This document shows positions 49,195-61,714 of a stretch of 64,000 bases of DNA, in pieces. Position 1 is the first letter of the stretch. The number at the start of each line of letters is the position of its first letter. Source of the DNA: Parvibaculum indicum (lineage in GTDB: Bacteria; Pseudomonadota; Alphaproteobacteria; Parvibaculales; Parvibaculaceae); NCBI RefSeq assembly GCF_011762095.1, contig NZ_JAASQO010000002.1:301359-365358 (forward strand), given 5' to 3'. The position numbers were made by a program, and so were the translations under genes. Under the pieces are notes generated by a model. That model worked only from the letters and a program-made list of their open reading frames with translations. It searched no databases and was not told where the DNA came from.

Positions 49195-50130
49195 TTACTC
49201 CGCCGCGGCCTGCGCCTTCGACGTCAGCGCGTTCACTTCCCCTTCGACATTGTCGATATCGTCCTGGAATTTCAGCAGCACGTTGAGCGTCTCGCGTACC
49301 ATGGCAGGATCGAGATCCTGCGCATGGAGAAGCACAAGCGTGCGCGCCCAGTCGATGGTCTCGCTCACGGCAGGTTTCTTTTTCAGGTCGAGCTCGCGAA
49401 GCCCCTGCACGAACGCAACGAGCTGTTCGCGCAGCTTTTCCGACGCCTCCGGCACACGCGCCGCAATGATCTTCTTTTCGAGCGCGGCTTCCGGGAACGG
49501 AATATAGAGGTGCAGGCAGCGCCGCTTCAGCGCATCGCCGATTTCGCGCGTATTGTTCGAGGTCAGGAACACGATGGGTGTCGTACGCGCCTTGATCGTG
49601 CCGAGTTCCGGCACGGAAATCTGGTAGTCGGCCAGCAGCTCCAGCAGGAAGGCCTCGAACTCATCATCCGACTTGTCGATCTCGTCGATCAGCAGCACCG
49701 CGCCGCCCGGCTGCCACAGCGCTTTCAGCAGCGGACGCGGCTCCAGAAACTCCTCGCTGAAAAACGTGTCGTCGAAATCGTGCAGACGCGACATGGATTC
49801 TTTCAGCCCATGCGCGCCGGTCATCAGATCGCCGAGCTTCTCCTTCAGCACCTGCGTATAGAGAAGCTGCTTGCCGTATTTCCACTCGTAAAGCGCCTTG
49901 GCCTCGTCGAGCCCCTCATAGCATTGCAGCCGGATGAGCGGCTTGCCGACGAGTTCCGCCGTCGCCTTGGCAAGCTCGGTCTTGCCCACGCCGGGCGGGC
50001 CTTCGATTAGCAGCGGTTTTTGCAGCCGCTGTGCCAGGAAGATCGAAGTCGCGATCTGGCTGGAGCAGATATAGCCGCTCTTTTCAAAGCCCGATCTGAT
50101 TTCGTCGATATCATTTGCCGAAGAACTCAA
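49195..50130 (-). CDS. MoxR-type AAA+ ATPase
   Basis: This protein of about 311 residues is a MoxR-family AAA+ ATPase with Walker A EGPPGVGKTELAKA, Walker B AVLLIDEIDKSD, sensor-1 VFLTSNNTREIGDALKRR and the usual lid domain. It works with the VWA protein encoded directly downstream (6 bp gap) in folding, metal insertion or membrane-complex assembly. I prefer a TTG start at 50130 because CGGGAGCAGG precedes it; the GTG at 50169 would add 13 residues but has no ribosome-binding site. Confidence 0.88.
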   Translation of the reverse strand: MSSSANDIDEIRSGFEKSGYICSSQIATSIFLAQRLQKPLLIEGPPGVGKTELAKATAELVGKPLIRLQCYEGLDEAKALYEWKYGKQLLYTQVLKEKLGDLMTGAHGLKESMSRLHDFDDTFFSEEFLEPRPLLKALWQPGGAVLLIDEIDKSDDEFEAFLLELLADYQISVPELGTIKARTTPIVFLTSNNTREIGDALKRRCLHLYIPFPEAALEKKIIAARVPEASEKLREQLVAFVQGLRELDLKKKPAVSETIDWARTLVLLHAQDLDPAMVRETLNVLLKFQDDIDNVEGEVNALTSKAQAAAE

Positions 50131-50286
50131 CGCCCTGCTCCCGATAGTCCGGTTTCTTGTTGGCGGCACATTATCATGGGCAAAGGACCGCGCCTAACGC
50201 CCCATCGGCCTCTCGCTGACCACTGTTGCACGGTACCCCGTCTGATTTTGAACGGTCACACCACTGGCCACCCCGACTGTCAGGGC

Positions 50287-50292
50287 TATAAT
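50287..50292 (+). promoter_or_regulatory. Possible -10 box for fadJ-like gene
   Basis: TATAAT stands 43 bp before the ATG of the beta-oxidation gene. A weak -35-like CTGGCC (50264-50269) is 17 bp upstream. Plausible but unproven. Confidence 0.4.
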
Positions 50293-50334
50293 CCCCGCCA
50301 AACTTCAAAAGAAGCGATATCAGGGAGAAACGAG

Positions 50335-52413
<2,079 letters not shown>

Positions 52414-52438
52414 TCCCCGATAACGACCTCACATCGCA

Positions 52439-52471
52439 AGGGCGGGTTACTTAGCGGTACCCGCCCTTTTT
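52439..52471 (+). terminator. Intrinsic terminator of fadJ-like gene
   Basis: AGGGCGGGT (52439-52447) pairs with ACCCGCCCT (52459-52467), followed by TTTTTC. It separates the beta-oxidation gene from the small epoxide-hydrolase-like gene. Confidence 0.9.
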
Positions 52472-52550
52472 CACGCCTCTCTTGCGACCCGCCGCGCGAC
52501 GCGGCAAAGTTCCGGCAAACGACATGGAACAAGAAGCAGGAGGAAAAGCC

Positions 52551-52919
52551 GTGAGCACCAACGAACAGATCGTCCGCAACTTCGTTTCCGCATGGTCGCG
52601 CCTCGACGTCGACGACCTCACGGATTTTTTCACCCAGGATGGCATCTACCACAACATGATGCTCGACCCCGTAAAGGGTCGCGACAACATCCGCGAATTC
52701 ATCAAGGGGTTCGCAGGCAACTGGACCGAACCGGACTGGGAACTCCTCAACATCGCCGTCAATGGCCATGTCGTCTTCACCGAGCGCGTGGACCGCATGA
52801 AGGTGGACGGGAAGCTCGTTGCTCTGCCCGTCTGCGGCGTCTTCGAGGTTCGGGACGGTAAAATTTCTGCTTGGCGTGATTATTTTGATCTTCCGACCTA
52901 TACGGATGCGGTCGGTTGA
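52551..52919 (+). CDS. Limonene-1,2-epoxide hydrolase-like SnoaL-fold protein
   Basis: This 122-residue protein of the NTF2/SnoaL fold shows the residues of limonene-1,2-epoxide hydrolase. Y33 and N35 are in GIYHNMMLD, R79 and D81 in FTERVDRM, and D110 in WRDYFD. They would open an epoxide with water. I start at GTG because AGGAGGAAAAG precedes it; an ATG at 52524 would add nine residues. It lies downstream of a strong terminator, so it is separately transcribed. The natural epoxide substrate is unknown. Confidence 0.85.
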   Translation: MSTNEQIVRNFVSAWSRLDVDDLTDFFTQDGIYHNMMLDPVKGRDNIREFIKGFAGNWTEPDWELLNIAVNGHVVFTERVDRMKVDGKLVALPVCGVFEVRDGKISAWRDYFDLPTYTDAVG

Positions 52920-53311
52920 TCAACTTCTGCACTACGATACCGACCCGCATGGCGGATCGAAATCCATGCCCGGTTCCCCAGAGCGGCGGGTCGGCGTACG
53001 GATGTGGCAGGAGACCGCCGGCGGCATGTCGCCTCCGGATGCGCTTGCTGCATAGAGTTTCGACAGTTCGTTACTCTCTGCGCAAAGCGTGCTTGAAGAG
53101 AGCGCCGCGGCGAGCTTGATGCCCGCACCGGTCGAGCCCAAACTTTCGTCGCGCGCGGCCACCGACGAATACTACTCCGATATCGCACCCCCACATTTAC
53201 GTTCGCAAACGCCCATAGAACTGAGACCAGCGCCGTCTTTTGTTCGTCGGATGGAAAAAGGGCCTCGATACAGCCGAAGACGATGTCGTTAGCGCCTTGC
53301 TCCTGCTGAAA

Positions 53312-53416
53312 CATGACTGCAGGCAGACGATCAGCCGCGCCCGTCCTGTCCGGCAATTACTGACGTGGCTCTCCGGGATTTAGCGTAATCGCTGTCCGAT
53401 AGTTCTGAAATCCGCA
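53312..53416 (+). mobile_element. IS21 right-end relic
   Basis: These 105 bases align without gaps to the right end of the intact IS21 element at 61741-61845. By hand I count 14 differences, or about 87% identity. The terminal CCGCA and two of the 19-nt transposase-binding repeats are kept. No istA or istB sequence remains next to it. Confidence 0.85.
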
Positions 53417-53588
53417 GGTGCCACCCCCCAGCTCGCTCAGAACGACAATTCGCGCTCGCCAGACATGCTTTTGAGGGCTCTTGCGGTCCGCCACGATGTC
53501 GCTCAATCGTTAACAATCGACCGCGGATACGGTGAAGGAAATGCCACTGCGCATCCTTTAAGAACGATTGGCAGGCATCGAATGATTT

Positions 53589-53625
53589 TTCATGAACCGC
53601 TATTTTGGGAACGATATTTCATGAA
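53589..53625. promoter_or_regulatory. Repeated TTCATGAA palindromes upstream of fic
   Basis: Two perfect TTCATGAA palindromes (53589-53596 and 53618-53625) lie 29 bp apart in AT-rich DNA, with GCTATTTT repeats at 53599 and 53642. A TATAAT -10-like box follows at 53672. They look like operator sites controlling fic. Confidence 0.5.
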
Positions 53626-53720
53626 ATGTGCTTTTGGTGAAGCTATTTTCGCCAGGCATGCTTATTTTTCATATAATTTGTATTTTTGGTATCAAAATTC
53701 ATAAGTGAGAATCGTTTTTC

Positions 53721-55690
<1,970 letters not shown>

Positions 55691-57001
55691 TTAGAGGGGC
55701 GCCACCTCGGTTCGCATGACATTGAAAATCCGGTCCGCGTCAGGCTTCGCCACGCCCGCTTGCGATGCAAACTCAGGCCACCTCATCACACTTTCCCGAA
55801 CCTCGCGCACGATCTCGGCTGCTTTCCTTTCCTTAAACCCGCAATACGCTCCGAAGGCGATCAGGTCGTCATATGTGAAGTGATCACGTTTGCCGTTTAG
55901 GCTCATTTGATGCTGATGCGTCCAGTCCCCATTCGGGTTGTAGGAATAGCTCACGTCAAAAGCCGGAGAGAGGCTCCATACCCCCTTTCGATCCATGAGA
56001 AACGCAACGTTCTTGACGTGATCGTCCTGGTTTCGCGCGAGAAGGTTGAGAACAGCTCGGCGGTACTGTTGCTCAATTGCGCTGATGGGCAGGCGCAGTA
56101 GACGGATCGTCTCTACGGCCTGCTCATATGAATTCGCGCCGGCAAGGTTGAAATCGAAGTGACGCAACGCTGCCAGGGACTGCATGTGCAGCTTTCCGCC
56201 GCTCTCGGTGCGATCGAAGCGCCGGGTCATGAAGTGCGCTCGTCCGCCTTCCTCATGCAGGCGACACTGGGTCATTTCGATACCGGCAGCACAAGCCATC
56301 ATATAAAATCCGTATTCGATGCGGCCGAAGCCCTGTGGATCCGCGAATTCCCTGTCCCGATTGTTGGATATTCCGTCAAACTTCATCAGCCAGTAGGTGA
56401 ACCCCTCCCCGGCTTCGACCTGTCCGGATCTGAATTCACCGGTCTCTTCGTTCCAGGCAAGAATGGCCTTCGCCCGGGCTCCACCGGCGGAGGTGCCGAC
56501 GCGGAGGATCTCTTCCAGCTGCTCGTGGTCATCGCCTCCTGTCAGCACCCCTGACAGGTCCTCCCGTTGGTTCAGGACCTGGTTTGCCAGAGAGACCAAG
56601 GCCTCGATATCCAACCGTCGCGATTTGCGCACACCGGCCGGTATCGTCGGGTGGAACTCGAGCGCACCCATCCCACGGGTGCCGATGTAGCAGAGACGCT
56701 CTACCGGATTGAAACTGGAAGCGCTGCGTCCACGAGCCGCCAACCAGGCGTTGATCAGGGCGTTGCCAAATTTGTCCGGCAACGAGTCCGCGAGTAAGCC
56801 GGGTAGCCCTCTAAACGCATCGCGAGGGAGCCCGGGAAACTCGTAAGGAGACTCGCGTAGCGGCATCACGATCGGAGAGAGCTGGATATTGCTTTGGGTG
56901 AAGTCGGGCTCATACTGAAAAACGCCAAGGCCGCGATCCGCAACCCAACTCACAGCTCCAATATTCCGCCCCCAGAGGCGCACCTGTGCGTCGGTGCTCA
57001 T
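55691..57001 (-). CDS. hipA: HipA-family toxin kinase
   Basis: This 436-residue HipA-like serine/threonine kinase has the N-terminal part ending PLRESPYEFPG, a glycine-rich GTSAGGARAKA loop near 169-179 and KFDG. The catalytic loop LLARNQDDHVKNVAFLMD contains N324, D327 and N331, and the DFG-like LSPAFDVSY contains D349. E. coli HipA phosphorylates glutamyl-tRNA synthetase and arrests growth; the target here is unknown. Its ATG overlaps the hipB stop (ATGA), so the antitoxin is made first. All catalytic residues are present. Confidence 0.92.
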   Translation of the reverse strand: MSTDAQVRLWGRNIGAVSWVADRGLGVFQYEPDFTQSNIQLSPIVMPLRESPYEFPGLPRDAFRGLPGLLADSLPDKFGNALINAWLAARGRSASSFNPVERLCYIGTRGMGALEFHPTIPAGVRKSRRLDIEALVSLANQVLNQREDLSGVLTGGDDHEQLEEILRVGTSAGGARAKAILAWNEETGEFRSGQVEAGEGFTYWLMKFDGISNNRDREFADPQGFGRIEYGFYMMACAAGIEMTQCRLHEEGGRAHFMTRRFDRTESGGKLHMQSLAALRHFDFNLAGANSYEQAVETIRLLRLPISAIEQQYRRAVLNLLARNQDDHVKNVAFLMDRKGVWSLSPAFDVSYSYNPNGDWTHQHQMSLNGKRDHFTYDDLIAFGAYCGFKERKAAEIVREVRESVMRWPEFASQAGVAKPDADRIFNVMRTEVAPL

Positions 57002-57351
57002 TCGTCACCCCATTCCCAGTCTTCCTTGGAAGATGGTTGCGTCGAGCCGCTCGCGCGACGTCGCTCCCTCCCGCCCAAGCGTACGCGCTCTACCGGACGG
57101 ACCTCGGGATCCGGCAACGCCTGCACCAAGGCGCCTCCCAGATTGAACACCTCCAACACGCGCAGGATCGTTTCAAGCGACACGTTCCGACCGGCCTCCA
57201 GTCGCTTTACAGTTTTCTCGGCAAGCCCAGCCTCGGCTGCCAGGTCCGCCTGCGTGATATTCCGGCTCAGCCTAAGCTTGGCAACGCGATCGCCGATCTC
57301 CGCGAGACGCTCTTCCAGAGTCACAGCCTCGCCGATGACGTAGTGTGTCAT
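56998..57351 (-). CDS. hipB: HipB-like HTH antitoxin
   Basis: This 117-residue Xre-type protein has its helix-turn-helix at about 25-60 (ITQADLAAEAGLAEKTVKRLEAG) followed by an acidic and basic C-terminal tail. Placed directly before hipA with a 4-bp overlap, it is the antitoxin and autorepressor. Its start codon lies inside the left arm of a long inverted repeat that is probably its own operator. Confidence 0.9.
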   Translation of the reverse strand: MTHYVIGEAVTLEERLAEIGDRVAKLRLSRNITQADLAAEAGLAEKTVKRLEAGRNVSLETILRVLEVFNLGGALVQALPDPEVRPVERVRLGGRERRRASGSTQPSSKEDWEWGDE

Positions 57352-57408
57352 ATGTTACCCCTTAAACTATGATTTTTGCTTATATGGGTAACATATGGAC
57401 CACTACGT
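57338..57408. promoter_or_regulatory. 23-bp inverted repeat at hipB start, likely operator
   Basis: ACGTAGTG-N3-CATATGTTACCC (57338-57360) is mirrored by GGGTAACATATG-N3-CACTACGT (57386-57408) across a 25-bp AT-rich spacer. The inner 12 bp and outer 8 bp match perfectly. The left arm covers the hipB start codon. HipB dimers would be expected to bind here and repress the operon. Confidence 0.75.
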
Positions 57409-57639
57409 ATTTTTTCAATGAGAATCTTATAAGAGTATTTTTTGTCCCCTTAATTACAATTTCAATCGAAAAAGGTTATATATGACCTCTTAAGTTAACT
57501 CCAACGGTTCCTGTTATCTTGCGCACGGTGCGCGCCCCCTTGAGGTTCAAGCTTTGAACAAGTCGTCCTTTTTTGCGTTGATACCTGTTGTCACGCCGCC
57601 GTAATCCGGTTACGCCTTGCCAAGGCAAGAGGTGACCGC

Positions 57640-58104
57640 ATGTCGAAAGATCGAACAGCAGGCGAACGAGTGCGGCGATATCGGAACGCCCAAAGTCGGG
57701 AGCGCGGGATCCGCAGGGTCGAGGTGCAGTTGCCGGCTTGGGGCGTTCATGCCGTGAAGGCGCGCGCCGCCAGGTTGCGTTCCGCGCGCGAGCACGCCGA
57801 TGCCGCACGGGCCGACATCGATCTGATCCTTGGAACCCTCAATGCGCCGCGGCCGGAGTGGATCGATGCGGAAACCCTGGTTTCTTGCTTGTACGCAGAG
57901 CAAGCTGATCCGCGATGGATCCCTCATATGAGGGCTTTCTTCGACGAAATATCTATCGGCGCAATTCATGACATCGTTCTCGCCGGCGTCGTGGATTTCG
58001 AAACGCTCTATCGCGCAGCACGCACTTGGAGGGCGCTGGATGGAAACGCTGCCCCCTGGATCAAGGAAATGGCCGACCTCAAAATGGAAGGCCCTGCTCC
58101 GTGA
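57640..58104 (+). CDS. Putative RHH-type antitoxin, upstream of AbiEii gene
   Basis: This 154-residue protein has a basic N-terminal segment that looks like a ribbon-helix-helix DNA-binding part (about 22-47, RRVEVQLPAWGVHAVKARAARL). A helical C-terminal domain with no family I recognise follows. Its reading frame overlaps that of the nucleotidyltransferase gene by 65 bp, the classic arrangement of a cognate antitoxin-toxin pair. AGAGGTGA precedes the ATG. It does not look like AbiEi (no winged-helix pattern). The role as antitoxin is inferred from position. Confidence 0.7.
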   Translation: MSKDRTAGERVRRYRNAQSRERGIRRVEVQLPAWGVHAVKARAARLRSAREHADAARADIDLILGTLNAPRPEWIDAETLVSCLYAEQADPRWIPHMRAFFDEISIGAIHDIVLAGVVDFETLYRAARTWRALDGNAAPWIKEMADLKMEGPAP

Positions 58105-58732
58105 TGCGATCCGGATTCTTGATGCGAGCGCTACCCCGACGCCCTGGCTTTTTGGCGGCGGAACCGCACTTGCCGTCCACTACAAGCACCGGGTGAGTTA
58201 TGACGTCGATATCTTTGTGCCCAGCCAGGATGCGTTGCGAGACCTTGCTCCGCAACGCAATGCGATTACAAAATCCGTTCTCGGAGAAAACAAGACCAAC
58301 CTTCCGGGCAACTATCTCAAGCTAAGGTTCCCGTACGGAGAGATCGCCTTCATCACGGGCGGGCGCCGGACGGACACACCTTCCCAAGCATGGGAGTTTG
58401 CAGGGCGCGTGATCGACATCGAAACGCCATGGGAGACCGCGACCAAGAAGATGTTCTTTCGCGCCTCGTCCCTGAAGATCCGCGATATCTTCGACATAGC
58501 GGCCGTCATCGATCACCACGGAGACGAGCTCAGAGAATGCCTTCCGGAGGTCGAAGATCGCCTTCCCAATGTGCTGGACCGTGTCAAATCACATCAGCCA
58601 GCCTACGAAAGAAGAGTTCTGGGCGAGATCAATGCCACAAAGACGGGCCGCAAATACATGACCGCCGCCGCCATCGACTCCGTCGTTGGGTTTCTCGAGG
58701 ACTGGGCTCACAGGCCGACTTGCGATCTCTGA
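58040..58732 (+). CDS. AbiEii/AbiGii-type nucleotidyltransferase toxin
   Basis: This 230-residue nucleotidyltransferase has the active-site pattern LFGGGTALAVHYKHRVSYDVDIF, with G39-G40-G41 and S53, and the metal-binding pair D55/D57 (positions 37-59). Later segments (IETPWETATKKMFFRASSLKIRDIFDI) also match the AbiEii/AbiGii family. Known relatives modify tRNA or nucleotides and cause abortive infection or growth arrest. It overlaps the upstream RHH-like gene by 65 bp, so translation is coupled. I chose the ATG at 58040; the frame is open further back but only in antitoxin-coding sequence. Confidence 0.85.
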   Translation: METLPPGSRKWPTSKWKALLRDAIRILDASATPTPWLFGGGTALAVHYKHRVSYDVDIFVPSQDALRDLAPQRNAITKSVLGENKTNLPGNYLKLRFPYGEIAFITGGRRTDTPSQAWEFAGRVIDIETPWETATKKMFFRASSLKIRDIFDIAAVIDHHGDELRECLPEVEDRLPNVLDRVKSHQPAYERRVLGEINATKTGRKYMTAAAIDSVVGFLEDWAHRPTCDL

Positions 58733-58945
58733 TAGCCGCCTTCCTTCGTCCCTAGCTCCTATAGCGCGACAATCTGGGTGAGATGCTGGCGACAATCAGG
58801 ATGAGAACGTGGGGGTGGGGTCTCGCAGGGAGGGTGTAGCCCCACTGGAGAGGCTCCACCCCCGCGTTGCGCCCGGAAAGGGTGTGTGTCTGACGGTCGT
58901 GGCCGGCTCGGATAGGGAATGATTTTCTGCGCAAGGAGATCGTTC

Positions 58946-59206
58946 ATGCCAGGCCTTCATGTCACCGACCAACAAACGAGGCTTTTCATGACGCTCAGAC
59001 AGACTCATTCCACTCCCGTGGCCGCAGCGAAGACCGGGATCAGCCAAGCAACGGGCTATCGGCTGCAGGCCGACCCGTCTTTGCCATCTCAGAAGAAGGC
59101 CCCTCGCGGTCAACGTCGTCCGGATCCGCTTGCCGACATTTTCAACACGAAGGTCGCGCCGCTGCTGCGCTCCTCACCGGGGATCCGGCCTGTGGCGGTT
59201 CAAAAT
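58946..59206 (+). pseudogene. IstA fragment of second IS21-type element
   Basis: This is the first ~87 residues of an IS21-family transposase ([41 protein letters not shown]). They end exactly at the insertion point of the intact IS21. Downstream of that element the sequence does not continue the IstA frame, so the gene was already incomplete before the insertion. Confidence 0.8.
59201..59206. repeat. Target-site duplication, left copy (CAAAAT)
   Basis: CAAAAT directly precedes the element end TGCGGG. The same six bases follow the other end at 61846-61851, which defines both element borders. Confidence 0.88.
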
Positions 59207-59383
59207 TGCGGGTTTCGGTAATTCCCGGACAAGCATTTCAGTAATTCCCGGACACGCGTTTCGGTAAATCCCGGACAGTGATTTCGCTAATTCCCGGACA
59301 GTTCCGGGAGGGGTTGGGCAGGGTTGGTCATCGCCTGCGCCGCCACGGCATTCTGCCGGTCTTGAACAAGGCCGGGAGGGAGC

Positions 59384-60937
59384 ATGCCGAGACGGAAGCA
59401 AGCGAGGCGCACGAGTGTGCAAGACATTCGAACGATACTGCGACTGACGCATGACCAGGGGCTTTCGGCGCGCGAGGTTGCCGCACGCCTGAAGCTGAGC
59501 AAGACGACCGTGGCAACCTACCTGAACCGGGCCCGGGAAGCCGGGCTGGACTGCTGGCCTCTTCCTGCTGGTCGAGATGACGATGCGACGCTGAGGCAAG
59601 TTCTGTTCCAGCGTGTCGGGCGGCCGCCCCGGGATCTGAGCGAACCTGATTGGCCGAAGATGGCGGCCGAGATGAAGCGCAAGGGCGTGACCTTGCTGCT
59701 GCTCTGGGAGGAGTATCGCGCGGCCCACCCCGACGGCTATGGCTACACCTGGTTCTGCGAACGCTACAGGGAGTTCGAGAACCGGATCAGCCCTCGGTAT
59801 CGCAACCGCCACGAAGCGGGCGCGGTGATGCAGACCGACTATGCCGGCCATACGATCCCGGTAATCGACCCCGCGACAGGTCAGGCGCGCCGCGCCCAGA
59901 TCTTTGTCGCGGTGCTTGGCGCATCCAACTACACCTTCGCCTGGGCCAGCCTCAGCCAGAAGCTGCCCGACTGGATTGACGCCCAGGTTCGGGCGTTGCA
60001 GTTCTTCCGCGGCGCGCCCAAAGCGATCGTGTGCGATAATCTCAAGGCCGCCGTGGTCAAGCCGCTCTGGTTCGAGCCGTCGGTGACCAGGACCTTCTCC
60101 GACATGGCGACACATTACGACACGACCGTGCTGCCCACGCGGCCGCGCAAGCCCCGCGACAAGGGCAAGGTCGAGGGCGCGGTGCTGATCGTGGAGCGCT
60201 GGATCCTGGCCCGGCTGCGCAACCGGCAATTCTTTTCCATCGAGGCACTCAACGTGGCCATTGCCGAGTTGCTCGAGGATCTCAATGCCCGGACCATGCG
60301 GCGGGTGGGCCGCTCCCGGCAGGAGCTCTTCGAAGAGATCGAACGCGCCGCGCTGAGACCCTTGCCCGACACACCGTTCGAGTACGCGGAATGGAAGCAG
60401 GCCAAGGTGCATCCCGACTATCATATCGAGGTGCTCCACAGCTTCTATTCCGTGCCGCACCGCCTGATCGGCCGGCAGGTCGATGTGCGCCTGACACATC
60501 GCATGATCGAGATCTTCCACAACAACCAGCAGGTGGCCTTGCATCACCGCCGCGGGCCGCGTGGCGGCCACACCACCATCAAGGAGCACATGCCCAAGGC
60601 CCATCAGCGCCATGGTGGCATGACGCCGGAAAGCCTCATTCGCAGGGCAGCCCGGACCGGCTATCACACGGCCGCGCTCGTTGAACGTCTGATGCGCGAC
60701 AGGCCGCATCCCGAACAGGGATATCGATCGGCCCTCGGCGTCCTCGGCCTGCAACGGCAGTTCGGGGCAGACAGATTGGAAGCTGCCTGTAATCGCGCCC
60801 TGACGGTCGGAACCATCTCCTATGCCTCGGTGCGCTCCATCCTCGTCACCGGGCTCGACCAGGCCCCGGAACCGCCAGAGCCGATCACCGCGACACCGGT
60901 CCACGACAACATCCGTGGCGCCGGCTACTACCAGTAA
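59384..60937 (+). CDS. istA: IS21 transposase IstA
   Basis: This 517-residue IstA has an N-terminal helix-turn-helix (SAREVAARLKLSKTTVATYL). The DDE triad is complete: D152 (MQTDYAGH), D218 (IVCDNLKAA) and E264 (KGKVEGAVL). A C-terminal beta-barrel (HSFYSVPHRLIGRQVDV) follows. It is intact and followed 24 bp later by istB. It cuts and joins element ends with its helper ATPase. Confidence 0.95.
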   Translation: MPRRKQARRTSVQDIRTILRLTHDQGLSAREVAARLKLSKTTVATYLNRAREAGLDCWPLPAGRDDDATLRQVLFQRVGRPPRDLSEPDWPKMAAEMKRKGVTLLLLWEEYRAAHPDGYGYTWFCERYREFENRISPRYRNRHEAGAVMQTDYAGHTIPVIDPATGQARRAQIFVAVLGASNYTFAWASLSQKLPDWIDAQVRALQFFRGAPKAIVCDNLKAAVVKPLWFEPSVTRTFSDMATHYDTTVLPTRPRKPRDKGKVEGAVLIVERWILARLRNRQFFSIEALNVAIAELLEDLNARTMRRVGRSRQELFEEIERAALRPLPDTPFEYAEWKQAKVHPDYHIEVLHSFYSVPHRLIGRQVDVRLTHRMIEIFHNNQQVALHHRRGPRGGHTTIKEHMPKAHQRHGGMTPESLIRRAARTGYHTAALVERLMRDRPHPEQGYRSALGVLGLQRQFGADRLEAACNRALTVGTISYASVRSILVTGLDQAPEPPEPITATPVHDNIRGAGYYQ

Positions 60938-60961
60938 CCCTCAGCACAGAAGGATCAACAC

Positions 60962-61714
60962 ATGCTGACACATCCCACCCTCGACCAGATGGCCGCGCTT
61001 GGCCTGACAGGCATGGCCGACGCCTGGAAGGCTCTCGCCGGACAGGACCCGGGCCAGGCTCTCGATCGCAATGAATGGCTCGGCCTCATGCTCGACCGGG
61101 AAGTCTCGACAAGGGCCGACAAACGCTTCGCCAACAGGCTGCGCAACGCCAGGCTGCGCTTCCCCGACGCCTGTATCGAAGACGTCAACTTCGCCGCAAG
61201 CCGCGGCCTCGACCGCCGTCAGATCCTCGCGCTGGCACAGGGCGAGTGGATCAAGGCAAAGGAGCAGATCATCCTCACCGGCCAGACCGGAACGGGTAAA
61301 ACCTGGCTGGCCTGCGCCTTCGGCCATCAAGCCGCCCGGCTCGACCACTCCGTCCTCTATGTCCGAATGCCGCGGCTCTTCGAGGACATGGCCATGGCCC
61401 GCCTCGACGGGCGATTCCCCAAGCTGGTCGACAAGCTGGCCCGCGTCCAGCTCCTCATTCTCGACGACTGGGGGACCCATGGGCTGACCAATCAACAGCG
61501 CCTCGACCTCCTCGAACTCTTTGAGGAACGCTATCAGCGGCGATCCACCATCATCACCGCTCAGCTCCCCGTCTCAGCCTGGCATGACATGATCGGTGAA
61601 CCCACAATCGCGGACGCCATCCTCGACCGGATCGTCCACAATGCTCACCGCGTCGACCTCAAGGGAGACAGCATGCGGCGGCCAGATCAAAACACGAACT
61701 TGACCCCCCCCTGA
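60962..61714 (+). CDS. istB: IS21 helper ATPase IstB
   Basis: This 250-residue AAA+ ATPase related to DnaC has Walker A GQTGTGKT (107-114) and Walker B LLILDDW with D168/D169, then the sensor region [20 protein letters not shown]. IstB organises target DNA and activates IstA. It is full length and starts 24 bp after istA. Confidence 0.95.
   Translation: MLTHPTLDQMAALGLTGMADAWKALAGQDPGQALDRNEWLGLMLDREVSTRADKRFANRLRNARLRFPDACIEDVNFAASRGLDRRQILALAQGEWIKAKEQIILTGQTGTGKTWLACAFGHQAARLDHSVLYVRMPRLFEDMAMARLDGRFPKLVDKLARVQLLILDDWGTHGLTNQQRLDLLELFEERYQRRSTIITAQLPVSAWHDMIGEPTIADAILDRIVHNAHRVDLKGDSMRRPDQNTNLTPP

Larger units (their letters stand above)
52920..53720. other. Island boundary: no gene, IS21 relic and AT-rich promoter region
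   Basis: The first 390 bases hold no credible gene and no family similarity that I can see. From 53312 to 53416 there is a diverged copy of an IS21 right end. Then 53417-53560 is featureless. From 53580 on the DNA is strongly AT-rich and carries repeated TTCATGAA and GCTATTTT motifs ahead of the fic gene. Confidence 0.6.
58797..59206 (+). mobile_element. IS21-family left-end relic with istA fragment (copy 2)
   Basis: This plus-strand counterpart of 55310-55607 begins CAGGATGAGAACG and has the GGGGGTGG...CCACCCCC hairpin at 58810-58862. A ribosome-binding site AAGGAG and an IstA start at 58946 ([20 protein letters not shown]) follow. The frame continues to VAVQN and is cut at 59206 by the intact IS21 element. 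Confidence 0.88.

Noticed and set aside
52932..53356. Possible small genes on the minus strand in the island boundary region
   Set aside because: Frames of 76 and 152 codons show no ribosome-binding site and no recognisable domain, and partly cover the IS21 relic.
59207..59300. Regular 23-bp repeats taken for a CRISPR array
   Set aside because: The 4-nt spacers are too short, the repeats are at the end of an IS21 element, and inverted copies stand at the other end. They are transposase-binding sites.
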